64,000 bases of DNA. Source: Dipetalonema caudispina (taxonomy: Eukaryota > Nematoda > Chromadorea > Rhabditida > Onchocercidae). Positions 13,512-27,400 of the stretch are shown piece after piece (within the stretch, counting starts at the first letter, position 1; each line of letters begins with the position of its first letter). Under the pieces are notes generated by a model. That model was not told where the DNA came from, did not search any database, and was given only the letters and a program-made list of their open reading frames with translations. Made by a program: the position numbers and the translations under genes. The stretch is from the NCBI GenBank assembly GCA_013365325.1, contig JABVXV010000011.1:434001-498000 (forward strand), in the 5' to 3' direction.

Positions 13512-13886
13512 ATGAGTGACGAATTTTCCGTGCCAGAAACACTTGGTGAACGACTGGAACGCCTGAAAAAGAAATACAATGAATATAAAACTCGACAGTC
13601 GGATTCACCGGAATGGTTCTCTCGAGAGTATAGCGAAAAACAGCAAGCATCAGACAGTATTTTATGGTCCGCACCTCATGATGTACGATATCCGCAATGT
13701 AAGGTGACCCGACACTGTTTCGACTACTATGTGGATTATCATCGCTGCATCACATTACTCGGTGAGAAACATGAACCGTGTAAATATTTCCGAAACGTTT
13801 ACATGGATTTGTGTCCCTCACACTGGGTAAAGACATGGGATCAGCAGGTCAAGCAAGGCATTTTCCCTGCTAAATTTAACCGATAG
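13512..13886 (+). CDS. cox-6B: Cytochrome c oxidase subunit 6B (COX6B / COX VIb)
   Basis: Role (family knowledge): a nuclear-encoded subunit of mitochondrial complex IV, on the intermembrane-space side, bridging the two monomers of the dimer; it enters through the Mia40 disulphide relay. Seen: 124 residues with a CHCH fold signature, a CX9C pair at about residues 69 and 79 (CFDYYVDYHRC) and a CX10C pair at about 90 and 101 (CKYFRNVYMDLC). Other conserved blocks are WSAPHDVRYP, the lead-in to the first CX9C, and PSHWVKTWDQQ, then GIFPAKF near the end. The N-terminal extension of about 50 residues, rich in charge, is longer than in the 86-residue human protein and resembles other nematode forms. 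The whole reading frame is one exon, unlike its intron-rich neighbours. A variant signal ATTAAA lies about 50 bases past the stop. Identity is firm. Confidence 0.95.
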   Translation: MSDEFSVPETLGERLERLKKKYNEYKTRQSDSPEWFSREYSEKQQASDSILWSAPHDVRYPQCKVTRHCFDYYVDYHRCITLLGEKHEPCKYFRNVYMDLCPSHWVKTWDQQVKQGIFPAKFNR

Positions 13887-15142
13887 ATTGATGTCCGCTA
13901 TAATTCCTCAATGTCTCCACGTTTCTTTCTGTTACAGATTAAATATGTATGATGCACTATCAAAATATTTTACATATACATTTCAAATCCAATCATGATG
14001 GTTTTCGATTTTGGGAGTCATTGATTGTTTATTGCTGTAAGTTTTTACCATCTATGCTAGTAATTGAATAGCGAAAAAAAAAAGGAAGTGATTAGACAGT
14101 GTCTGTAACAGTTAAGCCTGCTTAGTTCAATCTCAAACATTTTCCAGTTTTACTCGTCTCCACTACTGATAAAGAATTCATATGAATGTTTTTGAAACAG
14201 TAAAATTATACATACCATATCAAATGTAATGTGTATATCACAGTACATTTACATATTCAATTTTTATTTATTTGTAAGGATGAAAAGAAGTATTTAATAA
14301 TATGCGAAAAATGCAAATGTCAGTACAACATTTCTAGAATGAGATTTTTTTATACTAACTTTGTTTACGAAAAAACATACTTGTATGCTTTTTAAGCATG
14401 TGAAGTAAAATTGAAAATCATGGATTACTCAAAGTTCAACCGATGTGGGTTCTTTACGTAAGTACGAATCAGCCGTGGAAATTTACTCTTTTCATTCAAA
14501 GTACATTATCTAGAAAATGTAGCAATTTAAAATATGAAAGCAGATGGAGCACCCTAAAAGGAGACATTTTTATTTTTCCGACTTTTTCACTTCAACTATA
14601 TGTTTGGCTGTTACTGTTGCCACTGTACCCGTATTAAAGCGTAGGCAGCGGTGGATCCCAACGTTGCAAAAACCCTAATGAATTTCATTAATAAAAAAAA
14701 TTAGCGTAATCCATGCACTTTATCAATGATTTTGCTCCATTTCCTGGCAAACATTATGTGATTGTGGCCAAACTGTACCGTATACATTTATTTACCTGCG
14801 TTCCTAAATAGCTCTAATAAATCCACCCCACATTAGTGTAAAATGTAAATCACTTATAAGAAAAGATGTTTCTATTGAAAACAAGCAGCAAGAATTTGAT
14901 CAACGTGAAATGTAATTCATCGATTTTATAATTAATTCATGCGAAAATGCAATTTTTGATAAGATGAAAAAATATGAACAGTGCATCCCGCAGAATACAT
15001 ACTTGTAGCCAAACAAATTATATATGAAGATATTTTCGTAGGAAGCTGGAAACAAAAGCAGCCAGCTCACAGCCATTGAATACTTGTTTTACATCGCATG
15101 TTAGAATTTAATGGATCTTTAAAATAAGCGCAAGTAAAATGT
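13887..15142. other. Intergenic region between convergent cox-6B and rsef-1
   Basis: The two genes converge here, so this 1.26 kb holds both 3' UTRs. Minus-strand AATAAA (TTTATT at 14787-14792 on the plus strand) is a candidate poly(A) signal for rsef-1, about 350 bases past its stop. I see no gene. Confidence 0.5.
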
Positions 15143-18100
15143 TCAACTCCTCAAGCAGCACGAATTATTTTTCTTTGAAAATTTCGACATGATAATCACA
15201 CCAGTTTCACTAATTTCCACATCTTCTGTTGCCACCAGCTCTCTGAAAAAATTTCCTTTTTCAAAAGGAAATGATGAACAAACAACCAACAATTATATCG
15301 TACCATACCTAATCAAATTCATCAGAGTTCCTTCAACGTTAATACCATTCAGGGCACTGCATTCCGCAAACAATACGCCCATTGCCTAAATTTTTTGAAG
15401 ATTACTTTAAATTCAATTAGCATTTTAGTTAAGACTGCGAAATAAGGTGAAGAAAAGGAAGCAAATCCAAACTTAATATCAATTAAAATTAAATGCAAGA
15501 AATGAAATCAAAAATTTACTGCTGCTACTGCTTCACCGTCTTCAGTGGAAACAGTTTCAGTGAACCAAGTATTTCTAAGATCGATCTTATTGGCACACAT
15601 CATAATTGGTATATGCCTCATTGTCGATTCCTTAAGAATCAAAACTTAAAAGTTGACCGTGTATGTTGAATTATCACATGAAAAAATGCAGTACACAAAG
15701 GAAAAATACTAAAGGTAACAGTAGCAAGATTGGTGTGATGACGTCTCTAACGTAATATACACCAGGAAGTGATGTTTTTGAAGCACGAAGCATGCCGTAA
15801 AATGCCTAAATGAACCTTGATTGTCGCAATCCAGTCACGAACATTTAGGAATGACCTCTCAACCGTGCAGTCATATACAAGGATAGCAGCATCAGCTCGT
15901 CGAAAATAACTTTTGCATAAACTGCGAAATCTAAAAAAAGTTAATTTGCAAAACAAATACTAATTAGGATGCTTTTACAATAGGATTGAAATGTAATACC
16001 TAATCATATATCATGGCTTAGACTAAACTATAATTGTAAGTTGAGTAAGCTGAAGAAGAAGAAGTGATTCATTAAATGTTCACATCGTAATACTTGAAAA
16101 GCATTAGTGTATAATAACACTGAACTTTTCCTCCATTCTATGAATAACTGAACTTCTGTTAATAGTCGCCAAAAAAAAGAAACCTTTCTTGACCAGCTGT
16201 ATCCCATAACTGTATTGCAATATTTTTCCCATCGATGTTGATAGCTTTCACATAAAAATCAATTCCTAAATTTTGCTATTTACTCCTTTCCGTGCCGATT
16301 CCGATTACTATTACAAAGTACCACTTTAATCACAATTGCCAAATCCACCTCAGCAAAAGAGGTACGCTAAATATTGAAATCGTTTCTGCCGGATAATTTA
16401 AAGTTATACTATGTAGAACATAAGCAGCACAAGCAATTACAATCTTTGTTATGTCCTACTTTGTGTTATTTCCGATCATATTCATATTTGAAATGAAGTT
16501 TTCAAAATCCTTAAATATTACATTTGCATTTCTATTCTACAAAAGAATTTATAAACGAATTATACCTAAAGAAATCCACAATCCCAAGCTTCTCTGAGAA
16601 ACATTTTCTCACTACAAAAAACATAAATTTACCGAGAGTACTGTGTAATTTTCCGGGAAAAGTGCCCTTGATAATTCTAGTAACTATCGATGATTTGCCT
16701 ACTGCAGCATCACCACACATTACTACCCGAAAAATTCTTTCAGGTGGACCATTTGATTCTCCGAACTCCTGAAACTGCTATTTTTCGTGAGATTTCCAAG
16801 ATATCCATTACACAATAGGAGAATTCATGAGTCTAATACATTTTCATTTGCTATATATCACAAGAAAAAAACGTAAAACAAACAGTAGTTGTTATTGGTG
16901 TTCCATTTTCGAAGTCATTCGATAAAGAACTTTTATCTCTCAATTTCAGTTCACTATCTGAAACATTGTCATGCTGTAATACCGAGATCATTCAGAGACA
17001 TAAGTTGTGAAACGTCGAATAAATTTCGACAACTATTCAAATATTGGCTGACTTTTAGAAAACACTGATTCTTGTCTCTGCATTTCTGCGTTTAATAAAA
17101 TTGACCACCCAAAGGCACTGTCATTTAATTAGAATGTTGTTACCGGTATCTTCTTCAGAAGTGTCATGTATGCGAAGAGTTCCTTTCGGCTTCGCACTTG
17201 AACTATCAAATAAAAACTGTGCAGGTGATGGAGTTAGCTGAAGCAATAAGATTTATGATTATCAGGAACAGAAACAATTCTAAGAAGTACGAAGGCAAAC
17301 TCTTACACAATACAACATGCAGGTGAGTATTATACTTTTTCAACAACACATCCTACTCTTGACTTTAACGCTTTACTTTGACATTTCGTTCTACGGAATA
17401 TATAACAATTTTCGTCCAGAAGATTAAAATCAATCAATCACAACCAAGGAGCTTTCTCTTACCACTCTCATTTCTCTTGTTTTAAAACCCAGTCCAAACC
17501 CAAAATGATGAAGAATGGAGGAGATGAGCAAACCAACTCAAACATTTTCAAAAGGAGTACATTGTGAGTTTATTTTTTGAAAGTATCCCCATGACAAAGC
17601 TATATAGGATAGAAAATCTACGCTCCCTCAGTTTACATAGATAGCAAGGAAGGAATTAAAAGCGATGGAAAGAATAAAGAATCCAAAGAAGCTGTCATAA
17701 TTTTTCGGGAAAGCTCTCAATTGGAACTTTGCCATTTCCCGAATGTCTCCAAGATGGAACTATAAAACTTTAAGAACAGGGTTGAAAGCTTGTCATGCAT
17801 GATTTTTACCGAATATTAAATGGTGTTTCGAAAGAGATGGCGCCGTATATACTTGAGGAATGGGATCAGATCATTATTCGGAATCTTTTCGTGACCAAGA
17901 ATTTGCGGGAAATTTTTAAGCGTTGTGATTTCTATGATTAAAATTTAGGATTGCTGTTCTCTGGACAACAGTATGGTTACAGTGGCAAAAGTAATGATCA
18001 AGCATGCATTGGAAAGAAAGAGAAAAGCTGAAGAAAATTAAATTTCAGAATGTTGCGTGGATGAGTTAACCGAGTACTATCAGCTTTAAATATGTTAGAT

Positions 18101-20779
18101 ATGCTGTAAAAAGATGACTTACAATAGTTTTCTGATCCAACGCTTTACGCAGGCTATCATTCGTATCATGAAGCTTTTTGTTCGCATCACTATAATTTTA
18201 GAAATTCTTGAGAATTATGTTACACTTCTAGTAGTTAGTATCATAAATAAAGAACTGTGATAAAGACTCCTCGCCAGACTACATATCCTTTTTACCACAG
18301 TTAATTTAGCAACCACAGACAAACTTTGGATGGTGCTAGCAAAAAGTACATCTTAGCTAGTAACTGGTATACAATACTTCAAACAATCCGAGTAAATTAT
18401 TTGTGAACAAGAGTAAGAAGGAGCTTACAGCACTCGTTGCTTCACAAATATTCAATTTTTTGTCTTTTATGGAAGCAGAAAGCAGGAATTCAAAAATGAA
18501 ATAGATTAAATCTGAAAAGACGCACTAAAGTAGTTTGAGCTGTCTTTGCAAATTATCTGTTTGTCGAGCATTTTCAAGCAATGCTTTCGAATCATTCGAC
18601 ATTTCTTCTTTCTTAGATTCATAATCAGTGCGAACAATGGCCAATTCCGATTTAATGATGGCCAATTCAAAATGAGTTTCAGCCAACTTCGACTTCAGTG
18701 CTTGGTTTTCTTGTGACAGATCCTAAAATATTCAGTTAAAATCGAGTTTAAAACATGTAGCAGAAACAAATTATATTACCAGAAAAAAAAAAATATGTGC
18801 AGGTGCAATTGTGTATACTACTAAAGTTCTACACTTTGAGAGAATTAAATCTGCGATGTTACCTGCAACTTATGTTTCACTTGATTTTTTGGCTCACTGT
18901 GAAAAGTTTCAGCATTCTTCATCATCAGTTTCATTTTGGCGATATTTGTCCTTAGTTCGTTAACTTCACCTTCCAATCGAGAACGCATTTCTTCCTTCTC
19001 ATGTGTTAATTTCCTCCGTTCCTAAATCGTTTATAAATCAAAAATTTTCTTGTTTAAAATTTTTCAATAGAAAATGATGATCACAAACAGCAGAGTAACT
19101 TTGATGATGATCTGGGGAACATTGTTCTTCTGATCCTATCACTTGGAAAGACAAGCCTGAATGGTGCTAAAAGCTGCTAACGTCCCATCAAAAAAAACTA
19201 TTGCAAGGGATTTGACTAACAACGATTGCCCCTAGCTAGGCAAGTATTGCATTAGTGGGTAAGAACCAATTATACGATTTTTGAAATTTTCGTATGAATT
19301 TGAAACACTGAGAACCTCTTCTCGAGCACGCTGTTGTATCTCGGTGATATGTTGATCGATTTCATTTTCTACTTCGTTCATACGGCGATTATATGCTTCC
19401 CGCTCACTAAAATGTCTTTAAAAAATATCTAGATAAATTGAACTAGAACTGAATATGAGATACCTAACATTTTCGAAGTACGATTTTATCACAAATACAA
19501 AAGGAGTACGTGATAATACAGTTTGCCGTTCGGGATTATTCTTAAGTTATTATACTTATTCTTAAGCTGAATATATTGTGTCCTACTAATTACTAATGTG
19601 AAAGTTTAGACCTTTCGAAAATATGTTGCAGTTGGACGTTTTGGTCGCGTTGTTCTTGAATTTCTTTGCAGAAACTAATAACGATTTTTTCAAAACGACC
19701 CAGTATTTTCGGCATACCAGTTGATTGCAGTTGTTCATAAAGCTGAAGAATCTCATCTTGGCTGAAACTTGACTTGCTCAACAATTTTACCGATCATGAA
19801 CCTCAAAGTTGAGTATGATGACTATCATAGAAAACTGTTCGTGTATGAATCTTTGATATTTAGCGGATGATGAGACAATTTAAGAAGCCTCATCAAACGG
19901 TAATAGTTTGATTCATGTCCTGATTGCGCAAAATCACAGAAATATTTTCGAGCGTGATACAAAGAAAAATTTTCTTTTAATATGTAAAAGGATTTTCTGA
20001 AATCATCACTGGTGAGAGTGACAAATCAGTTTCATAAAACTGACCAAGGTAAGTTGAAATCAACAACTGAATTTGCTCCCGAAATAGAACGACAAGTTTC
20101 TTCCTGCGTTCTGCTGATCGATTTATTAATCAAAACCTCAATATGACTTCATTTAAAGGATTTTTCAGTACTGAATTTATTGTGCAATCATTGAAGATGT
20201 TGAAAAATCATTACCATTGGCTCATTAGATTCAGCCAAACATTCATATACCATGTCTGACGCCAAAGGAACTCCAACTGCTTTTCGATTAATTTCTACAA
20301 CACTCGCTCGTCTCTTTATTCCTTGATATCCTGAAGCACTAGATATTACTATACTAGCTTACTTTTAATTTAAAGAAGAACAAAAAGAACACGTGAAGAA
20401 AGAAAACAAGAAGAGCCGTTTATTTTAAAACATATCACAAAAAATATGTACAGATAAAACCGACCATGATTTTCTCCTTGACAAAGAGCGTTTTGAAAAC
20501 CACTCAAAAACTCTTCACGATCAATACGTCCCGATCCATCTGAATCTAGTGTTGTGAAGATAAAGTTTATTTCCTGAAAAACATTCATCTTCACAAACTA
20601 TTCTTCATTATGGAGCATCCTAAATTACAAATACTTCGAATTCAGGTATACAGAAAAATAATAACCTCATCGTCAAGCTGCGGACAAACGGTTTGGAGAT
20701 CACGCGGTATCAGGTATCCTTTTCTGTCTTGATCACATAAATCGAACAACTTTTCAGGTTCTTTCACTATATGGTCCAT
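15143..20779 (-). CDS. rsef-1: RASEF-type protein: EF-hands, coiled coil and Rab-like GTPase
   Basis: Role (family knowledge): RASEF/RSEF-1 (Rab45) proteins are large Rab-like GTPases on endosomal or perinuclear membranes in vesicle traffic. Exons on the minus strand, 5' to 3': 20779-20666, 20573-20465, 20330-20215, 20103-20045, 19761-19612, 19406-19316, 19021-18863, 18722-18526, 18189-18123, 17237-17144, 16957-16884, 16768-16633, 16265-16184, 15930-15816, 15630-15520, 15385-15309, 15242-15143. They total 1851 bases, 616 residues, and close in phase. Seen: EF-hand 1 with loop [12 protein letters not shown] (Asp at position 12) and canonical EF-hand 2 with loop [12 protein letters not shown]; a charged heptad-like coiled coil (about residues 130-370) including [18 protein letters not shown]; then the GTPase with P-loop GDAAVGKSS, switch II WDTAGQE, NKID and ECSA. 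The C-terminus is SCCLRS, a probable prenylated double cysteine with three residues after it. The start ATG sits just before EF-hand 1, 17 bases after an acceptor that may be an SL site. The exon 2/3 junction has a second in-phase option. Confidence 0.94.
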
Positions 20780-23700
20780 CACATTAATCCAGTGTTCTAG
20801 AAATCATTCAGTGTTCATAATTTATTCTCAAAAATGACAGCTTGTTCTGAAAAAATCTGTTATTATATCATTTAATACGTAAAATTCAAAAAAATAGAAA
20901 TTCACGAATTTTTCAACAATCAACGCAAATACCAATTGAACACTGTTCATGTCCAGTAACCTAGTTTAATGTTGTACCAAATTAGTCCCACAAATTTTGA
21001 TGAAAAGTTCGTTATAGCATTTGTAGGAATCATTTCCTGTTACTATGTAGGTCTTTACAATTCAATAAAACTTATTTGAATTTTACGTGAAGTACAGGAA
21101 AATATTTTTTAAATTATTCTTGCTAGTTGTTTAAAAAGAATAAGTTTTGCAGAAGAAGAAAAGAACCTTAGAAATGTATCAGGGTAAATTAGCCCCTTGC
21201 TCAGGACACACCATACGTTAATATTTGAAATCTTTACTGAGTTACCATCTGTACCACTTTAACCGTATTATCAGAAATCGTTTACGCGACCTAGAGAGAA
21301 CCAAGCTGGTATCTTATAAGTCAGCGCAAATTTCAGTCAACATCAAAATTATCTCTAATCGTTCATTATAAAAGCAATGGAAAAAGAATGCCCGTTACTT
21401 AGGATCGATGTTAATAACAAATGTATGCAGTTTATCTATAGCATAGTATCGTGGACCTTTGAAAGGATGCGATACTCTTATCTGGTCGATGAGCTTAATT
21501 ATATCAGACTTTTTACCTTTTCAATTCCCGAAAATGTGTCAAATCTGAACAATTTTAGATATTCAACCGAGAAGTGGGGAAAAAGTGATTTGGAGGAGGC
21601 CCTAATCATCACGGGGAGAAATTACTTTTTCTTTTTAGAAGCCCAAAATATTAAGAATTTCCATAAGACAATTATAATGATATGAAATGAATGAATAGTA
21701 AAACCTGAAAATATACAACATGTAGCACTGCGTAGCATCAAAATAATTAATGAATTTAATCCGTACTTGCTTCGCCAGTTGCTTTTGACGGAAATGTGAT
21801 TTTGTGTTGTTACCGCCGAAAGGACACTAGCTATTCCGATGAGAGCACTGCAAATTTCTTGTTTTGATTGCGTAGTTGTCCTTTTATTCCTATGTTTATC
21901 AACCGATCAATGCTGATCTACGTTACTATCACGAATCGTGGAATTCGAAATGACCTTGATACGATACAAAAAAGTATAGGACAATATTATATGGGAAATG
22001 CTGTCAGAACGCAGTGAAGTAATAAAAGTAAACTGAAAACAGAAGCAGCACCAGGCAATTTATTTTCTGGATATATAGAGAGGATGGAAAAGTGAATGTT
22101 GTTGATATGCACAATAATGTGTACAGCTGTATACGTCCGGAAGACTGAAGCATATTGGTGTATTTTTAATCAACCTAGCGGGATATGGGAATGAAGTGTT
22201 GCGTACTACCAAATCGTTATACTTTCTTGCAGTATCAGGTAATATTAAACTAGAAAAGAAAGAGAAGATACATAACTCATTGAAATACGATCAAATAGTA
22301 AAGGGAAAGAGTGATTCGATGAATGGAAAATCAAATACTTCTGCTAGAAATTTAGCAGAATTTGAATTTGCTTCGTATTAAATTACGATCAGAATTTAGA
22401 CTATAGAAGCATTAAATGCCAAGTGATATCAATAATACACATTGTAACAGCATCCGGAGTAGAAAAATTGTGAACATTTCGTTGCAGAAGTTTGAGACAA
22501 AATCTCCAGAGCATTACCACACTAGACAAATTACCGATTCAAACTATTTTGCTAACAATTACAAACGAAAAGTTCTCTTTTGCAGTAATGTTTTAAACGT
22601 GCCAAATTTTTGTTTCTAGCAACGATGTATGAAAAATGATTCGAAGAACATAAACAATATTTATTTAAAAGGACCCAAACAACATGAGACTAATTTGATG
22701 AATATGCAATATGCTATTAGGCTTAATTTCCCCCTTATGTCGTTGTTCCATCAGTCGCATACTTCTTAGGCAGCGAAAGTGTCAACTTCGAAGAGAAATC
22801 AAAAACAAGTAATATATTGTCAATGTTGAACAAGTAACATATATATATATATATAATCAAATTAAAATATACAGGAAGCTGTACATCAAACCACAACTCC
22901 CTTTCTTTTATCGTAAGCAAGCAATATGATATCGGTAAATATTAATATTTAAATTTTATTTCAAACAGCTGAAATCACCGAAAATTTCATATGCTTTCTT
23001 GACAGAGCAGTGAAACATGTTTTGACACGAGATTAGTTTATTGTGTTTTTGAAATCAAATTCCCGCTGATGGATGTTCTAGAATCCATATATTTTGGAAG
23101 AAGATTAGAAAAGCGAGCTCAGACTGCCAGTGATTCGTTACCAAACAAATACCAATTAAACCGTATATTGATGTATTTGCTTCTGCACCAAAACGTCGGC
23201 TACATGGCATCATATTATACAATTCTAAACTTACTAACATGATTTTCGTCTCCTCTTCAAATCCGCAAAGGAGTGAATTCCTATGTTACGACATTTACAC
23301 CTTAATTACCAATGCGCATTTTGTCAAAAATCTGAAGATCATCTTCAAGAAAGTTCTACCTTGTACCTTTCTAAGCTCAAACATATTCAAAGGGAGTACA
23401 TTGTGACTATTGAGCTCCAAAGGACTGTTTTTTAATCCCAAGACTGATTGCAAGTTCAGGAGGTCATATTTTTTTGATAGTGTCACTGCGAGCTTGATTT
23501 GGTACCCTAAAAGTACCAGTCGGATAAACGTCCTAAGCATTAATAATAAAGCTGCCAAAATAAAACTATGATCATGAAAATTCCTTCAGGTATTAGCCGA
23601 TTCTTTCTTTTCTTTGTTCCGAATATCTGAAATTGATGTGAAAAGAACCAAATCAGCATATCCTAATGGATAAAGATTAAGACTAGCTCCGTGTTGACTC

Positions 23701-24478
23701 GGTAATCAGTAAGCTAAGCTTTGGAAGATTTCTGAGATTTTGAAGCAACAGAAAAAGAAAAAAAAACATAAATGAATATGGAGCACAATTCAACTCAACT
23801 AAAAGTCATGCGAAAAGTTAACGATGAGATAGATAAAAATTCATGAACACGCGATTAGCGTTACTTTTCACTTTGATTGATAAAAATTTATTGATATGGG
23901 TTCAATAAATTGCTTTAGGAATAAATAAGCGATTATCATAAGAAACACTTCTTTATCTTGGATGCTTAAGATAATAGTTTCAGTGTTTCAACAAATCAAT
24001 CATTCTAAATCATTCATGAAACATAAAATACTAATAATGTGGTCTCAAATAGCTTCACCTCAATTCATTGCAATATATTCAACATTAATCAAAAATTATG
24101 CTAAATCGTTTCATTATGAATGTAGCCATATAAACTAAGTTTGTTTTTGGAACGTATTTGTCAGCACGGTCTTTTAAAACAGTCTTAAAATAATCAGTAT
24201 GACCAGCATGAAAATTGAAATAAGCTCTTAGTTCAATTATTAAAAAGCTTCATTTCCTCAGGGTTACAGATATCTTTTCATTTTAACGATTTGAATCTTA
24301 GGTTTTTCCAATCATTTGGAGCTAATGTAACTACATGGGATGTACTTATATTGTTTCAATAATCAAAGAACATACACAAAAAGAAAAAAAAAAAAAAAAA
24401 AAAAACAACGCAAAACATATGTTTATAAAATATTGGCAAAAAAGAACAAGATAAATAATAGATCAGGACTATAGATTG
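20780..24478. other. Intergenic region between rsef-1 and the DB-module gene
   Basis: About 3.7 kb of AT-rich DNA holding the rsef-1 5' flank and the 3' flank of the DB-module gene. A plus-strand frame at 21377-21685 is open for 102 codons, but it shows no family motif, no signal peptide and no splice partner. There are an (AT)n run near 22838-22855 and an A22 run at 24384-24405. I call nothing else. Confidence 0.55.
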
Positions 24479-27400
24479 TTATTGTGATGTAACCGCTGGT
24501 GTTTTCATGATTTTCCGAGCGCGTAGGCCAGCTTGATGACAGAACATTATTTGGTCCCATTTTGCCAAACATACAACCAAGTCTTTGCGTAGTGACCTGG
24601 TACCCCATAGCTGTCGTGGTTTTGCCTGGAAACAAATGGCCGAATCATTCATTTCCTTTTATTTTTCTAATATGAGATATTCGGTAGCAAAAGCCTATAT
24701 AGACATTCTGAAACATTAAACAATAAGTTATTTGATGAGTTTGCTGAAAGTCTGCGACAAAAAGCTGCCAACAATGGCAAATAACTAAATAAAATGAAAC
24801 GGTGAGAATTAGAGGCCAATTGTGTAGTTGGTAAATGATAACAATTATGAAGTTTCTTGTCTAACTGATTACATCAGTACAGTTTAAATAATACAAGCTA
24901 GGCCATCTTCAAAATCAATTCACTCAAATTAAATACAAAAGCTTAATAACATCGTGGTGTTTCGTTATGCAATGATTTAATGAAAGTGATGAGTAATGAG
25001 AGAGTTCATTAACTTAAATGAATAGAATAAGATTAAGATGAAAAAGTAGGAGAAATTACCTGTGGTCCACACATCTGTAAGCATTGCGGGCCAATTTCAT
25101 GAACACCCATATCTCGACAACATGCTGTATTGTCGTGTGTTTGAGCGGCACAGTGAATTATTGAACTGAGATATTTATACAAGCGACATCGGGATGGTTG
25201 GATTGTGTGCATTAACTGAAAAATTTTCTCGCTATAATAAAATTATCACTGTAACATTCAGTTTGATAAGCCACATTTTACAGGAAAAGATCGCCCATTA
25301 TTGGAATATACGGATGAAAATTTACAACAACTCGCGCTTCGATAGGATTACTTTCGTAGATACATAAACCGCGGCATTCTGGTGGCGCAAACCGATCACA
25401 ACACGCTCCGAAAACTTGATCAGCTATTTTTCTCTCAATGCATGGTTTCCATTCATTTATTTGATTACCACAATCCTGAAATTTTACATATCATGAGCAA
25501 GTTTTCAGCACATAATGTTACCACCTTCAACTCTAAGTTTGAAGTCTTAATATTTGGTAACTTTTGCAGCGGTGATTGTTAATGATGATTACAGTTTAGA
25601 TAATGTGAAAGGAAGTAAATTCGAGGATTATAGGCAGTGCAATCATAACCAAATCCCTGTTTGATGCATCATAAAACTGCTAATAAATTTCATGCCTTTG
25701 GATTGATTTCGTGGAATTTAGAAACGACAGTTTCACTTAGCCTATATCATTATAATTTTTTTTCTCAAATTAGTTTGTAGAACCAAAATACAAGAAAAGC
25801 AGCATAAGTAGCAAGCTTACAGAAGGAACTTTACAAGAAAATGGCCAAGCTATTATTGTAACTTACAGCGATAGAATCTTTGCCGATCAGAAGAAAGAAA
25901 GGAGCATTTATTCTAGGAGATATTTACATCCGCTTTTACGAAAAGAACAAAAATGGCTTGCAAAGTAAGGAGAAAACTGGCGAGAACAAAACTGATTTAA
26001 AATATAAAGCTTTTCATTTTTTTCCGGAGCACTTCTATGCCTTCCATGGCCTCATTCCAAGCAGCACTTGTTAAAAAGATAAATTTATTATCGTAAGTTT
26101 GCTTCCACTGATAATCTCTGAAAGAAGTGTAAATATATATATATATATGAAAAGCATTAAAAGGGTTAAAGCACTAATGTCGCAGAAGTTCAAGCCTCTA
26201 GCACTTCATATTTTATCGAGCCTCCGAAACGACGTCTCAATATCTCCCTCGGAAGTAAATACTTCTATAATGAAAACAGAAAAAGAAAAAAGAAACTCTA
26301 ATTTTTATAAAACAAGCGAAATTTTTTTAACTAATTGCACACCATCTTGCTAAAATATTTCGTATGTAAAAAAATCGAATTGTTCAATCGCAAAACTAAT
26401 TTGATTTAATTACCCTGACGATTTATGAATAAGATATAAACCATAATAAAATACGGCAGGGAGTGAGAAAGATGATTTTCAAATTAACCTGACAAATTCA
26501 TCATAAGATAAAGACTTTTCATCTAATTCAGCACTAAAATATACCTACTTTTATGCTAAACGAACATATAGAGCAATAATGGCGTAGAAAGTGAAACAAG
26601 CTGTTTGGATTATACAGTGGATAATGCAAGTAACATGCATGCTTCGCTTCAAACTGGTTTAAGTTTAGTATGAATAAGCTGTGCAATAAGTGCAAGAAGC
26701 GAACACTTTGAAACTATAAAGATATTGTTAGAGAAATATAATGCTGATTTAAATAACATGCAGTTTTTTTCATGTCACTCGACGATTCAAATGGTTTGTT
26801 TGGCAACAAACAAATAGCAGAAGTGGTCGGTAGCTTAAGCGGAGATAATGGGTTTACTGAAATCGTTGATTTGTATCGGGACGCTTCATCAAATAATTTC
26901 ACACAGTCGAAGTGATAATGGTTTATTTATTATGTTTGTTCAGGTAAGTTAACCAGGAAGAATTACTACGGATACTCCTAAACATGACATTAAAAATGGC
27001 GTGTATCACGATGCACTACACAGATTCATACAATTGGAAATAAGAATTCATTTTATTTCAAAGTATCGTGGAAAAATTAAATTATTAAGAATAGTATCTA
27101 AAGTTTTAGAATGGAAGAGAAGGGAATGTGGCAAAATTTGCGATTCATAAGGCATTCTGAAGTAATGTAAATAGTGATTTGAATAGGTTTATAAAAAACA
27201 AAACTGAGAATCAATCAAAAAGTTCGGAGAGGAAGTTAAAGCAAAGAAAGAGAGCAAAGAATTGAATGAGAGAATGGTTACAAAGAACAAGTTAAATAAA
27301 GAGGACCACACTTGAGGCAATTAATAAATTGAAAAATAAACAAATGGAACTGGAAATATCATATTAATTGATCGTTAATAGTTTCTTCAGCTCACTTCCA

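Noticed and set aside
21377..21685. 102-codon plus-strand frame
   Set aside because: No recognisable domain, signal peptide or splice structure, and composition like the flanking intergenic DNA.
25867..25912. Minus-strand 46-base block with a strong GTAAGT donor upstream of the DB exons
   Set aside because: Its exit phase fits, but its entry phase does not match the signal-peptide exon, and no intermediate exon was found.
25980..26120. Minus-strand open block after CTTTCAG (DYQWKQTYDNKF...) upstream of the DB exons
   Set aside because: It reads coding-like, but its phase does not fit exon 1 or the first DB exon and it lacks a good donor.
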